Assembly (NCBI RefSeq): GCF_900166625.1
Contig: NZ_LT800499.1
Coordinates: 62,001-126,000 of the forward strand
From: Halobacillus massiliensis
Lineage (GTDB): Bacteria > Bacillota > Bacilli > Bacillales > Halobacillaceae
Direction of reading: 5' to 3'
DNA: 64,000 nt
Under the pieces are notes generated by a model. The model had not been told where the DNA came from, made no database searches, and saw only the letters and a program-made list of their open reading frames with translations. Position numbers and translations under genes: made by a program. Positions 45,662 through 53,421 of the stretch are shown piece after piece; within the stretch, counting starts at the first letter, position 1, and each line of letters begins with the position of its first letter.

Positions 45662-46114
45662 ATGGCATTTATTATCATTGTTGGATTTGTCCTTCCATGG
45701 CTTACAGGCATTTATTTATATAAAAAAGCACCTAAAATTTTTTATACGACGGCACCCATTACTGCGTTGATTGCCGTTGTTTTGAACCAGGCAGGCATTC
45801 ATATAGGACTGTGGGAAGTGAATCATATGCCGACGATTGTTTTACTGGATTCCTTATTTTTGGATTTAGGGATCTTTACTATCGCTGGAGCCTGGTTCAC
45901 TTATATGCTGGTGTATAAAAGCGTAAAGCCTATATGGGTTTATATCATATTCATCGGCGGAATGGCGGGATTAGAAGGGCTGGCTCTTCTAGTAGAAACC
46001 ATCAATTATGATCACAACTGGAACTTTTTTTATACCTTCCTGATGTATGTCGGCGGATTTCTTATAATTGGATGGATTATAAAAATATTAACGAAGCTAA
46101 AAGTTTTTCCGTAA
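45662..46114 (+). CDS. CBO0543-like membrane protein
   Basis: A 150-residue protein with five hydrophobic helices. The layout resembles the CBO0543 family of spore-former membrane proteins (WEVNHMPTIVLLDSLFLDLGIF, IIFIGGMAGLEGLALLV, INYDHNWN). I chose the ATG at 45662, with GAGGTGG upstream. Function unknown. It stands alone, ended by a strong palindrome. Confidence 0.75.
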   Translation: MAFIIIVGFVLPWLTGIYLYKKAPKIFYTTAPITALIAVVLNQAGIHIGLWEVNHMPTIVLLDSLFLDLGIFTIAGAWFTYMLVYKSVKPIWVYIIFIGGMAGLEGLALLVETINYDHNWNFFYTFLMYVGGFLIIGWIIKILTKLKVFP

Positions 46115-46116
46115 CT

Positions 46117-46154
46117 AAAAAAGGTTGAAGGAGTAGATCCTTCAACCTTTCTTT
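46117..46154. terminator. Bidirectional terminator
   Basis: AAAAGGTTGAAGGA pairs with TCCTTCAACCTTT, with an A-tract and TCTTT on either side. It serves the gene at 45662 and the convergent AbrB gene. Confidence 0.88.
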
Positions 46155-46171
46155 CGTATATTCAAGAGAAT

Positions 46172-46447
46172 TTATTTAGTCAGCGATTTTTCTAATTCGT
46201 CTGCAAGAATGCGCATCCCTTTTGGACTCAGCCAGATCCCGCCTTGAAATTTCTGGTTATCGTCGGAAATTTCCCCTGTTATGACACAAGCTTGATCCGC
46301 TTGATACTTTTGCAGCACCATGACCTCGTCATCTACAAATATTTCTAAAGGGTCTTTTTCGTGGATATTCAAGGTTTTTCTTAATTCCATAGGAATGACC
46401 ACTCGTCCCAGTTCATCCACATTCCGAACGATTCCGGTGCTTTTCAT
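46172..46447 (-). CDS. abrB: AbrB/Abh-family transition-state regulator
   Basis: A 91-residue DNA-binding protein. The swapped-hairpin AbrB domain is MKSTGIVRNVDELGRVVIPMELRKTL, then EIFVDDEVMVLQKY. The C-terminal multimerisation part (ACVITGEISDDNQKFQGG) resembles B. subtilis AbrB and Abh. I chose the ATG at 46447, with AAAGGGG upstream; a longer reading adds an unrelated basic leader. Whether it is AbrB itself or an Abh-like paralogue is unclear, since AbrB of B. subtilis lies elsewhere near the origin. Confidence 0.85.
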   Translation of the reverse strand: MKSTGIVRNVDELGRVVIPMELRKTLNIHEKDPLEIFVDDEVMVLQKYQADQACVITGEISDDNQKFQGGIWLSPKGMRILADELEKSLTK

Positions 46448-46564
46448 AATAGAAACCCCTTTCAAGATTTTTTTGGACACCTTCCTCATTGACTTATGTG
46501 CATCATTTACTAATCAAGTATCCTCTTCTCCATCGATTAAAACCAGTAATTTTAACCCACCTCA

Positions 46565-46906
46565 TCAAAGAACAGTCACCTCTGAAATATCATCAAATAA
46601 AAGAGAGACAACCTTTTTCGTCTTCGGATCAATCCCTCTCACTTTTTTCGTGCCTGGGTCCATATGGGTTACTTTCACCTCTGCACAGCTAAAGTCAAAG
46701 CCATTATGGTACTTGACTTTAACGGTCAAATTATCGGCCATCGAACGCTGCAGCGCAAAGCTGTTTTCTTCCATCTGCTGTTCATCGATCACAGGCTTTT
46801 CCACTCTATCTAATTCTCTCCATATCTCCTGAATCATTTCCACGTGCTCGGGAAGCATAAGCGATGTCCATTTAATTGTTCCCCGGTCATTTGTCTTCCC
46901 CATCAT
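46565..46906 (-). CDS. YolD-like protein
   Basis: A 113-residue YolD family member. It begins with the motif DRGTIKWTSLMLPEHVEMI and ends with the ..GIDPKTKKVVSLLFDDISEV pattern. YolD genes usually pair with Y-family polymerases (UvrX/ImuB type) in SOS cassettes. Here no polymerase gene follows. Instead abrB lies about 120 bases downstream. GGAGGGGA precedes the ATG. A LexA-type box lies 20 bases upstream. Confidence 0.88.
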   Translation of the reverse strand: MMGKTNDRGTIKWTSLMLPEHVEMIQEIWRELDRVEKPVIDEQQMEENSFALQRSMADNLTVKVKYHNGFDFSCAEVKVTHMDPGTKKVRGIDPKTKKVVSLLFDDISEVTVL

Positions 46907-46925
46907 TTTCCCCTCCTATACATAG

Positions 46926-46969
46926 GAACGTTTGTTCTTATTATATGTAGAAGTGGGAGAGCAATACAA
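46926..46969 (-). promoter_or_regulatory. yolD promoter with LexA (DinR) box
   Basis: On the minus strand TTGTAT (46964-46969) and TATAAT (46940-46945) are 18 bp apart. GAAC-AAAC-GTTC (46926-46937) follows directly and matches the B. subtilis LexA core GAAC-N4-GTTC. Confidence 0.72.
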
Positions 46970-47131
46970 TAAAAGATTCCGTTAGTTTAGATTGCCCATT
47001 CGTTTATAAGGACAGGATCGAGGCCCCCCCCAATACTGTCTAAATTTTTAAATTCATTATTTGAATTAATTGGATGTACATGATTACTGGTTTATATTAG
47101 GAATATAATCTGATTGAGAGGAGATCTTCTT

Positions 47132-47407
47132 ATGATGGTTTATGCACCTTTCTTAGTGGTTCTCATACCAGGGATTAGTGTTTTGATGCTTACCTTGTGG
47201 TTTAGTAAAAAAGGATCTTCGATATTTCTAAGAATATTGCCTAGCATTCTTTTAACAATTGCTGCTGCCATTCTCTTTTATATCGGTTATGTTAATATTA
47301 GGGGATTTGAAGGAGCGGCTTATAGCTTGCTCAGCTTCTCTCTCATCATTTTTGCTAGTATTTCTTTAGCAATTGGAATGAAAAATAAAACCACAGTAAA
47401 CCATTAG
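47132..47407 (+). CDS. Small membrane protein of unknown function
   Basis: A 91-residue protein with three hydrophobic helices (about 3-24, 32-52 and 57-80) and little else. I do not recognise it. I chose the ATG at 47132, because AGAGGAG lies 8 bases upstream. It precedes the AraC-type regulator and might be co-transcribed with it. Confidence 0.68.
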   Translation: MMVYAPFLVVLIPGISVLMLTLWFSKKGSSIFLRILPSILLTIAAAILFYIGYVNIRGFEGAAYSLLSFSLIIFASISLAIGMKNKTTVNH

Positions 47408-47480
47408 AAGGGAAGAGGAGGGGATTAGGATCGATAGCAGCAACCAGGTCATTTGTGATAAAAGAACATACTCCAGGGAA

Positions 47481-48134
47481 ATGCATTCCCATCAACATGA
47501 TTTCGGCCAGTTTCTTTTTCCTTTGCAAGGTTCTTTAGATATTCATACAAACTCGCAAAATATAAATCTCACTTCTGATTATTGTTTTTACCTGCCCCCT
47601 TCGTTTACTCATGACTTTCGTTCTAAGGATAGAAATGAATTTCTCATCTTAGATATCCCCACTCACTTTTTGCTTTGGGATACAGAAAGTATGTATGTAC
47701 AGATGGATGAGCAGTGGAAAGCGATTCGGTTTCTGCTGTTAGAAGAGGCGGGGAATAAAAATACAGAATCAGCCGCACTTAATGATCTAACGAGATACGT
47801 GACTCATCAATTAAAGAGCTCTACACCTGCATCCATTCAATATATTCATGATCATTACAAAGAACCGATCAGCCTAGAGACATTAGCTGGAATAGAAAAC
47901 TACCATCCCGTTTATTTCTCCAAGTGGTTTAAAGAAAAAACAGGGAAGAGCCCTAAAGTATATATCAACGAAATGCGGTTGAAAGAAGCGAGAAAGTTAT
48001 TAGTGAACACGTCCTGGACGATATCGTATATCAGCCAGGAAATCGGCTTTGAAAACTCCTCCTCCTTTACAAGGTGGTTTTCCAAGTGGGAAGGGACTAC
48101 CCCGCAAAAATACAGAAGGATTAAGAATGGATAA
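47481..48134 (+). CDS. AraC-family transcriptional regulator
   Basis: At least 217 residues. An N-terminal cupin sensor (MHSHQHDFGQFLFPLQGSLDIHT, YCFYLPPSFTHDF) is followed by two C-terminal HTH motifs (SLETLAGIENYHPVYFSKWFKEKTGKSPKVYINEMRLKEA and TISYISQEIGFENSSSFTRWFSKWEGTTPQKYR). The ATG at 47481 has no good ribosome site. The same frame stays open upstream with plausible AraC-type residues (DKRTYSRE) and GAGGAGGGG at 47413-47421, so the true start may be a rare ATT/ATC codon there. It probably controls the EamA gene downstream. Confidence 0.88.
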   Translation: MHSHQHDFGQFLFPLQGSLDIHTNSQNINLTSDYCFYLPPSFTHDFRSKDRNEFLILDIPTHFLLWDTESMYVQMDEQWKAIRFLLLEEAGNKNTESAALNDLTRYVTHQLKSSTPASIQYIHDHYKEPISLETLAGIENYHPVYFSKWFKEKTGKSPKVYINEMRLKEARKLLVNTSWTISYISQEIGFENSSSFTRWFSKWEGTTPQKYRRIKNG

Positions 48135-48217
48135 AAAGAAACTTAAACTCAGTAAAGATGAAGAAGCAGGATTCATCTACAATGGGTTTAAGTTCTTTTT
48201 TTTAGGTGGTGAAGAAG

Positions 48218-49123
48218 ATGGAAAAAATGTGGGCTCCTTTTTTGGTTTTACTGGCCGCTGTGTTATGGGGAACAACAGGGACAGCTCAAGCCCTCGCTCC
48301 AGAGAGTGCACACCCTGTTGTTATTGGAGCGGTTCGCTTAGCATTTGGAGGGATTCCTCTATTCATTCTCGTCCTTTTGTTAGGAAAGCTGAATTTAAAA
48401 AATTGGCCCGTAAAGGAAACGCTGCTTGCTTCTTTAAGCATGGCCTGTTATCAGCCCTTCTTTTTCTCTGCCGTCACATTGACCGGAGTAGCCATAGGCA
48501 CCGTTATAGCGATTGGAAGTGCACCGATTTTAGCCGGGATGATCGAGTGGATTTTTTATAAAAAACGTCCTCAGCGCGTATGGTGGATTGCTACCATTTT
48601 ATCGATCACAGGCTGCTTGATGCTCTTTATTAATAAAGAATCTGTAACGGCAGACCCTTATGGCATTGCAATGGCATTGATCGCAGGATTAACTTTTGCC
48701 ATATATACGCTTGTCAGCAGAAAATTAGTGGAGAATCATTCCTCTCTTTCCATAGTGGCTGTCGTCTTTACGCTGAGTGCCATCTTCCTGTCTCCTTTGC
48801 TATTTATCTATGACATCTCGTGGATCACAGAAGGAAGAGGTTTCGCCGTAAGCCTCCATCTTGGAATTATCGCTACAGGGCTTGCCTATTTTCTGTTTGC
48901 AAGAGGTCTTGTAAACGTCCCTTCATCAACGGCCGTCACTCTGGCATTGGCAGAACCGTTGACAGCTGCATTGTTAGGCGTATTTTTCCTTGGAGAACGT
49001 CTGGCGTTTACTTCATGGATAGGGATCTTTTTCTTACTATTAGGGATTGGGATGTTGATTCTTAATACCAGGAATGCGAGTAGGGGTGTGGAAAAGAATC
49101 TGCGCTCCGCTGTAAGTAAATAA
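48218..49123 (+). CDS. EamA/DMT-family transporter
   Basis: A 301-residue drug/metabolite exporter with ten TM helices in two EamA repeats. The first starts FLVLLAAVLWGTTGTAQALAP and the second lies near GIAMALIAGLTFAIYTLVSRKL. The closing ALAEPLTAALLGVFFLGERL is typical. I chose the ATG at 48218, with AGGTGGTG at 8 bases. It lies 83 bases after the AraC regulator. The substrate is unknown; an amino acid or metabolite efflux role is likely. Confidence 0.92.
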   Translation: MEKMWAPFLVLLAAVLWGTTGTAQALAPESAHPVVIGAVRLAFGGIPLFILVLLLGKLNLKNWPVKETLLASLSMACYQPFFFSAVTLTGVAIGTVIAIGSAPILAGMIEWIFYKKRPQRVWWIATILSITGCLMLFINKESVTADPYGIAMALIAGLTFAIYTLVSRKLVENHSSLSIVAVVFTLSAIFLSPLLFIYDISWITEGRGFAVSLHLGIIATGLAYFLFARGLVNVPSSTAVTLALAEPLTAALLGVFFLGERLAFTSWIGIFFLLLGIGMLILNTRNASRGVEKNLRSAVSK

Positions 49124-49125
49124 AG

Positions 49126-49162
49126 AAGAAACCTTCTACTTGGGGAAGTAGAAGGTTTCTTT
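49126..49162. terminator. Bidirectional terminator
   Basis: AAGAAACCTTCTACTT pairs with AAGTAGAAGGTTTCTT across GGGG. It lies between convergent genes. Confidence 0.92.
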
Positions 49163-49166
49163 ATGT

Positions 49167-49628
49167 TTAGAAAGAAGACTTTTGCATTTTCCGTATATAG
49201 ACAATTTGGCCAATGTGGTAAGCGTTATGGGTGGCGGCATTGGAAACAAGGTGCCACCATTTTGCATCATCAGGGAATCCATTGACCTCTAACTCCAGCT
49301 GTTCTGATGTAATAAGTTCCTGCCATTGCAAGAGGACCTCTAATAACCTTTCTTTAAGAGCCGAGAAAGAAACGTCTTCATTAAGAAGGAAAGTATCATC
49401 ATTATCAGTTTTTGGAACCGCATTTACGTGGGATTTCTGGTACCTCAGCTGCCACGTTTCATTCCAATAAATCAGATGCTGGACAATCTGGGCAATGCTG
49501 TGGCTGGAATCATCGGGCTTCCAAAATGCTTCGGTCTCAGAAACACCTTCAACGGCTTCGATAAAGGATAGGTACCAGCTGCGATCATTTGCATTTGCCA
49601 AAAGTTGATCTAACAATAAGGTTTTCAT
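49167..49628 (-). CDS. DinB-family protein
   Basis: A 153-residue four-helix bundle of the DinB/YfiT superfamily, a metal-dependent thiol-transferase-like fold. Putative metal ligands are the histidines in IAQIVQHLIYWNE and NAYHIGQIVYIRK. I chose the ATG at 49628, with AAGGAA at 9 bases; the ATG three codons earlier touches that ribosome site. The substrate is unknown. It is named after a damage-inducible gene, but no LexA box is seen here. Confidence 0.87.
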   Translation of the reverse strand: MKTLLLDQLLANANDRSWYLSFIEAVEGVSETEAFWKPDDSSHSIAQIVQHLIYWNETWQLRYQKSHVNAVPKTDNDDTFLLNEDVSFSALKERLLEVLLQWQELITSEQLELEVNGFPDDAKWWHLVSNAATHNAYHIGQIVYIRKMQKSSF

Positions 49629-49804
49629 ATCAGCCATTTCCTTGTCATCTCATATGCGCTTATTATTGGAGCGATCTTCCATTATGTCCATTATAGAGGA
49701 AACCGGAGGTAAAAGAATAGCCTTTCTTTTGTTGTGGAATTCAGTTCAATTGCTTCTACGTTGACGACTTTCATGGAAGGTGGTAAGCTTATAATTAATT
49801 ATAG

Positions 49805-49822
49805 ACAATAAGAGTCCTTAAT
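49805..49822 (+). promoter_or_regulatory. Candidate Rrf2 operator, copy 1
   Basis: CAATAAGAGTCCTTAATA, preceded by AATTATAGA, lies just after a TATAAT (49789) and before the Rrf2 ribosome site. A near copy recurs at 50873. Confidence 0.5.
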
Positions 49823-49842
49823 ATCTTTAATAGGAGGAAATG

Positions 49843-50271
49843 ATGAAATACTCAAAAGCGACGAACTACGCATTACACACCATGGTGTTCTTAATTGCTT
49901 TGCCGAAAGGAAGCACGATAGGGGTCCAAAGCCTGGCCGAAATGCAGGGTCTTTCTCCAACGTACCTTTCAAAAATACTCACGAAGCTTGCTAAAGGGGG
50001 GTTAATTGAATCAACTCCCGGCGTGAAGGGAGGTTATAAGGTTTCTAAAGCGAAAGATAAAATTTCATTTTTAGATGTGATCAAAACCGTGGAAGGTGAG
50101 TCCAATTTATTTAGCTGCTCCATGGATCATAAGGAAGGCTGTATGATTGAAAACGTCATGATTGAGGCTGAACAGAGCATGAAGGAAGATCTGGCTAACA
50201 GGTTTCTCGTTGATATTGCCAACAAGATGGATGAAAAAAGCATGAACCATATAAAAAGTAAAGCAAATTAA
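49843..50271 (+). CDS. Rrf2-family transcriptional regulator (YwnA type)
   Basis: A 142-residue regulator. The winged helix is KYSKATNYALHTMVFLIAL, LSPTYLSKILTKLAKGGLIESTPGVKGGYKVSK. The cysteines (FSCSMDHKEGC) are only two close ones, so it does not have the C-X7-C-X5-C ligand set of NsrR at 10002. It may be redox-responsive or cluster-free. GGAGG precedes two adjacent ATGs. I chose the second for spacing. It is followed after 12 bases by a methyltransferase gene that it probably controls. Confidence 0.9.
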   Translation: MKYSKATNYALHTMVFLIALPKGSTIGVQSLAEMQGLSPTYLSKILTKLAKGGLIESTPGVKGGYKVSKAKDKISFLDVIKTVEGESNLFSCSMDHKEGCMIENVMIEAEQSMKEDLANRFLVDIANKMDEKSMNHIKSKAN

Positions 50272-50283
50272 GGAGATGATGAA

Positions 50284-50844
50284 GTGAAGGGTAATCTTAG
50301 AAAAAAGGTAGAGTACCTGGACAGCAGCAAAAGAAAAGAGCTATTTCCGCCTGAAAGTTTATTAGAGCTTCTGCCTTTCGATAGCAGTAAAGACATTTTA
50401 GATGTGGGGGCAGGAACAGGTTTCTTAACTATACCATCAGCCAGAAAAACGAGCGGAACCGTTTACGCCCTTGATCCAGATCCCCGCATCCTGGAAATCC
50501 TGAAATCCAAAGTCAGGGAGGCAGAGCTTGAAAATATTCAAACCTTTCAAGGGGAAATGAAAGATTTAACCCTGGAGAATTCGATTGATATCGTAATAGC
50601 CTCCCTTGTCCTTCATGAAATAAAGGATTTACCTGATACTTTACAGTTAATCCACCAAGTGCTGAAAGCCAACGGTGCCTTTGCATGTGTGGAATTAGAA
50701 GATGGCCAGGATCAGACTCATAACCATCCAAGAATCTCCTCTGAAAAAATGGAGCAGCAATTAAATAAAGCAGGTTTTGAAGTAACGAAGAAGCTTTATC
50801 CGGCAGAATCCATCTATGTTTTGATCGCTCTAAAGTCTAATTGA
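50284..50844 (+). CDS. Class I SAM-dependent methyltransferase
   Basis: A 186-residue Rossmann methyltransferase. Motif I is DILDVGAGTGFLTIPSA (about 37-53), with an acidic end of strand 2 (YALDPDPRIL), motif III near IDIVIASLVLHEI, and a C-terminal part with ALKSN. The start is GTG at 50284, with AAGGAG at 9 bases. Many Rrf2-linked methyltransferases of this kind act on small toxic compounds, but the substrate here is unknown. Confidence 0.88.
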   Translation: MKGNLRKKVEYLDSSKRKELFPPESLLELLPFDSSKDILDVGAGTGFLTIPSARKTSGTVYALDPDPRILEILKSKVREAELENIQTFQGEMKDLTLENSIDIVIASLVLHEIKDLPDTLQLIHQVLKANGAFACVELEDGQDQTHNHPRISSEKMEQQLNKAGFEVTKKLYPAESIYVLIALKSN

Positions 50845-50872
50845 GTGGAATATTTTTTGGTTTAATTATAGA

Positions 50873-50890
50873 TATTAAGGGTCTTTAATA
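50873..50890 (+). promoter_or_regulatory. Candidate Rrf2 operator, copy 2
   Basis: TATTAAGGGTCTTTAATA has perfect TATTAA/TTAATA half-sites. It is preceded by TTAATTATAGA, as in copy 1. It lies after the methyltransferase stop and before the terminator, an unusual place for an operator. Confidence 0.45.
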
Positions 50891-50907
50891 TATGGTTTTA
50901 AGTCAGG

Positions 50908-50934
50908 GAGGCAAAAGAATTTGCCTCTTTTTTT
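50908..50934 (+). terminator. Terminator of the Rrf2-methyltransferase operon
   Basis: GAGGCAAA pairs with TTTGCCTC across AGAA, then TTTTTTT. Confidence 0.88.
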
Positions 50935-51062
50935 CTATGGATAGGGTAAAGTTAAAAAACTTGGTTTCTATAAATTGGTATAATATTGAAACCAATAGTA
51001 AAGCGGAACGTACAGAATGTTAAAGTGATTTCATAAAATACAGCTAACGATTGGAGGAAGAA

Positions 51063-51188
51063 ATGAGCATCTTTTTAGAATACGTAGCAGGAATTCTCCT
51101 CGTACTGGCACTATTAGGAATAGCTTTTATGGTAATGTACATAGGCTTTAGAGGATTATATAAATCTTTTAAACGGATGAAAAACTAG
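51063..51188 (+). CDS. Small single-pass membrane protein (41 residues)
   Basis: ATG at 51063 to TAG at 51188, preceded by TTGGAGGAAG. The product has one helix (about residues 8-29, AGILLVLALLGIAFMVMYIGF) and a basic end (KSFKRMKN), giving a Nin-Cout-like or reversed topology. The good ribosome site and typical codons support it. No function can be assigned. Confidence 0.6.
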   Translation: MSIFLEYVAGILLVLALLGIAFMVMYIGFRGLYKSFKRMKN

Positions 51189-51250
51189 CTTGGAATAAGA
51201 ATCTATAAAGATTAATTGGAAACCTCTGATACATAAAAGGAGAGATTCTA

Positions 51251-51619
51251 ATGGATTTTACTAAAATCCTGACTCTACTCGGTATTATCATTCTGCTTTT
51301 ATTCGGGTGTAGTAACAGTGGAACGACACGTAATCCCTCCCCTGAAGATTTTTTGAAGAATGAGGATGCTGATATCTTCTTGCTCGATGGGATCGTTTAT
51401 TCAAATGTCCACGACGTGGAATGGGTGCAAGAATTAGACTACACGTTAGGCGGTCAAATCGGAGAAATAAATAAGCAAAGCGACAAGGCTTGGAGCTTTA
51501 ACAACGGATCAGCCAATAAGCTGCCTGTAGGTACTAAAATATATGAAACAGACACTCCCGTCAGCATTGCTATTGTAAACGCCACCCATATACCCTATTT
51601 GAAAATGATTGAAGGATAA
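51251..51619 (+). CDS. Putative lipoprotein of unknown function
   Basis: A 122-residue protein with a lipoprotein signal (FTKILTLLGIIILLLFGCSNSG, Cys about residue 20). The mature part is about 100 residues, with YSNVHDVEWVQELDYTLGGQIGEI and LPVGTKIYETD, which resembles small wall-associated lipoproteins of Bacillaceae. AAAAGGAGAG precedes the ATG. I cannot name the family. Confidence 0.75.
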   Translation: MDFTKILTLLGIIILLLFGCSNSGTTRNPSPEDFLKNEDADIFLLDGIVYSNVHDVEWVQELDYTLGGQIGEINKQSDKAWSFNNGSANKLPVGTKIYETDTPVSIAIVNATHIPYLKMIEG

Positions 51620-51652
51620 GGAATAACAAAATGAGGGAGGGGCTATTTTATT

Positions 51653-52207
51653 TTGAGTTACATCAAATCAATGCTATATCCAATAAAAAACGGCAAATCC
51701 GTACTTATAAGAACAGCGCTCGTTGAAGATGCCGCTAAAATCCTTACATATAACCAGGCAATCATCAGCAACTCCCCATATTTACTGACAACTGAAGAAG
51801 AATTTAATGTAACACCCGAGCAGCAGGAAGACTTCCTTGAAAAGATGTTAAACGAGGAAGGAAAGCTTGCCATTTTAGCCGAATACGAGGGAGAAATCAT
51901 AGGGTTTTTGGATTTTCATAATGGCCATAAGAAAAGGTTACAGCATCAAGGCAGTTTTGGTATGAGTGTCGCTGCTGAATTTAGAAATCAAGGCATTGGT
52001 AAAGCTTTGGTGACGGAGCTGCTAAATTGGGCGGAGAACAACACTCTCATTGAAAAAGTTTCACTCGAAGTATTTGCTGAGAATACGATTGCTATATCTT
52101 TATATAAGAGAACAGGGTTTACGGTAGAAGGGCAAAAACGAAAGGCAGTTAAAGTGGATACCAGAAAATACTTTGACTTAATCGTAATGGCTTATTTTAC
52201 AAGATAG
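51653..52207 (+). CDS. GNAT-family N-acetyltransferase
   Basis: A 184-residue GNAT. The acetyl-CoA loop is seen as FGMSVAAEFRNQGIGKALVTELLNWAEN (Q/RxxGxG/A as RNQGIG). The C-terminal strand is KVSLEVFAENTIAISLYKRTGFTVEGQKRKAVK. The start is TTG at 51653, about 11 bases after GAGGGAGGGG; ATG 51671 is an alternative. The pattern is closest to ribosomal-protein or small-molecule acetyltransferases of the RimI/YhhY kind. The substrate is unknown. Confidence 0.88.
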   Translation: MSYIKSMLYPIKNGKSVLIRTALVEDAAKILTYNQAIISNSPYLLTTEEEFNVTPEQQEDFLEKMLNEEGKLAILAEYEGEIIGFLDFHNGHKKRLQHQGSFGMSVAAEFRNQGIGKALVTELLNWAENNTLIEKVSLEVFAENTIAISLYKRTGFTVEGQKRKAVKVDTRKYFDLIVMAYFTR

Positions 52208-52243
52208 AAAGCCTAGCATTTCGTTCAAATCGGGGGTGAGAAA

Positions 52244-52756
52244 ATGAAGGTTAGATTAAGTGAGTATACGGAAAAATGGAAGCTGATGTTTGAGCAGGAA
52301 GCAGTGAAACTGAAGGCTATTTTTGGAGATGAAGTGATTTCATTTGAACATTTCGGCAGCACTGCCGTTCCGGGTATGAAAGCAAAGCCAGTCATCGATA
52401 TGATGGGAATTGTAAAGGATATTGAAAAAATTGCTACATACAATGTCCACATGGAGTCTCTGGGATATGAAGCAGCAGGTGAATGGGGGATTGAGGGACG
52501 AAGGCTGTTCCGAAAAGGCGGAGAACAAAGGACTCATCACCTTCATCTCTATCAATTTGATAATCCTCAGATTAAACGGCATTTAATATTGCGAGATTAC
52601 CTCCTTGCCCATCCAGCAGAAGCAAGCAGATATAGTCAATTCAAAGAAAAGCTGGCGGAGAAATACGAATTCACCAGGGAGTACAGTCCGGCTAAGAAAG
52701 AATTTGTTTCAGAGATGGAAAAAAGGGCATTAGACTGGTATAAAAGCAAAAGGTAA
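52244..52756 (+). CDS. GrpB-family protein (nucleotidyltransferase fold)
   Basis: A 170-residue GrpB/UPF0157 protein. The diagnostic motif FEHFGSTAVPGMKAKPVIDMMGIV (about 36-58) includes the GS..D.x(D/M) nucleotidyltransferase core. HHLHLYQFDNPQIKRHLILRDYL follows. GGGGGTGAG precedes the ATG. Biochemical role uncertain; some members lie next to dephospho-CoA kinase. Confidence 0.9.
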   Translation: MKVRLSEYTEKWKLMFEQEAVKLKAIFGDEVISFEHFGSTAVPGMKAKPVIDMMGIVKDIEKIATYNVHMESLGYEAAGEWGIEGRRLFRKGGEQRTHHLHLYQFDNPQIKRHLILRDYLLAHPAEASRYSQFKEKLAEKYEFTREYSPAKKEFVSEMEKRALDWYKSKR

Positions 52757-52786
52757 ACAGGTTTAGAAAGCGAAAAGGAGAGGGTT

Positions 52787-53023
52787 ATGATTAGAACGAA
52801 GAATGCTCTATCAGGACATAAAAAGAACAAAGGCTTGTCTTCCTCCAAAACAATCGGAGCTCTGGGCGCTTTACTCTTTATGATGATCTTCTATGTTTTT
52901 ACAGATCCGACTCTTCACCCCTTCTCAGAAACGGGCTCTCTTCGAACGGGTGGTTCGTTTATCCGCTCAATACTCCCGCTGATGGATGTATTGAAAACCA
53001 TAGGGTGGTTGTTCATTAAGTGA
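52787..53023 (+). CDS. Small hypothetical membrane protein
   Basis: A 78-residue protein with a basic start (RTKNALSGHKKNKG) and one clear helix (TIGALGALLFMMIFYVF, about 22-38), and a weaker second near the C-terminus. AAAGGAGAGGG precedes the ATG. Not recognised. Confidence 0.6.
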   Translation: MIRTKNALSGHKKNKGLSSSKTIGALGALLFMMIFYVFTDPTLHPFSETGSLRTGGSFIRSILPLMDVLKTIGWLFIK

Positions 53024-53100
53024 TTAACCTTTAAACTATTAAAAATCTTTGGAGATTAGAATCAAAGAAAAGATGAAGAAGACACAGAAAGAGGCAAACT

Positions 53101-53340
53101 TTAGTTAGAAGACCTGTGGTCATAATACAGTTTTCTATTCCCTAGTCTCTTTATCAGTCCTTCTTCCTCCGCCTTTTTCCAGCGTTTTACCGATATGATG
53201 TCCAATGCCTCTTTCTCTCCTTTTGATCGAGGCTTGGAACGTTTTCGCCTTCCGTTTCGGCTTTCAGCAATCTGTCTATTGGCTTCTTTACGGTTAGACT
53301 CAATCCGATGATTTAGATCGTTTAAACTTACTTTTTTCAA
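53101..53340 (-). CDS. Small basic protein, paralogue flanking the nucleotidyltransferase (downstream copy)
   Basis: A 79-residue very basic protein with no family I recognise. It aligns along its whole length with the 78-residue product of 53996-54232 (about 36 identities of 77). They share NRK.AN..I, GRRK.S..R, GE..AL..ISV.RW.KA, G.I, and YYD.R. The conserved ISV.RW and YYD.R blocks and the basic middle suggest nucleic-acid binding. AGGAGG precedes the ATG. It lies 81 bases after the nucleotidyltransferase gene. Confidence 0.7.
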   Translation of the reverse strand: MKKVSLNDLNHRIESNRKEANRQIAESRNGRRKRSKPRSKGEKEALDIISVKRWKKAEEEGLIKRLGNRKLYYDHRSSN

Positions 53341-53421
53341 TGGGCAGCCTCCTTGTGTAAGACTAGTATGGCTCAGCTATTAATCTTTTATGATGAGGAG
53401 AATAAAAAAAGAACCCACAGA

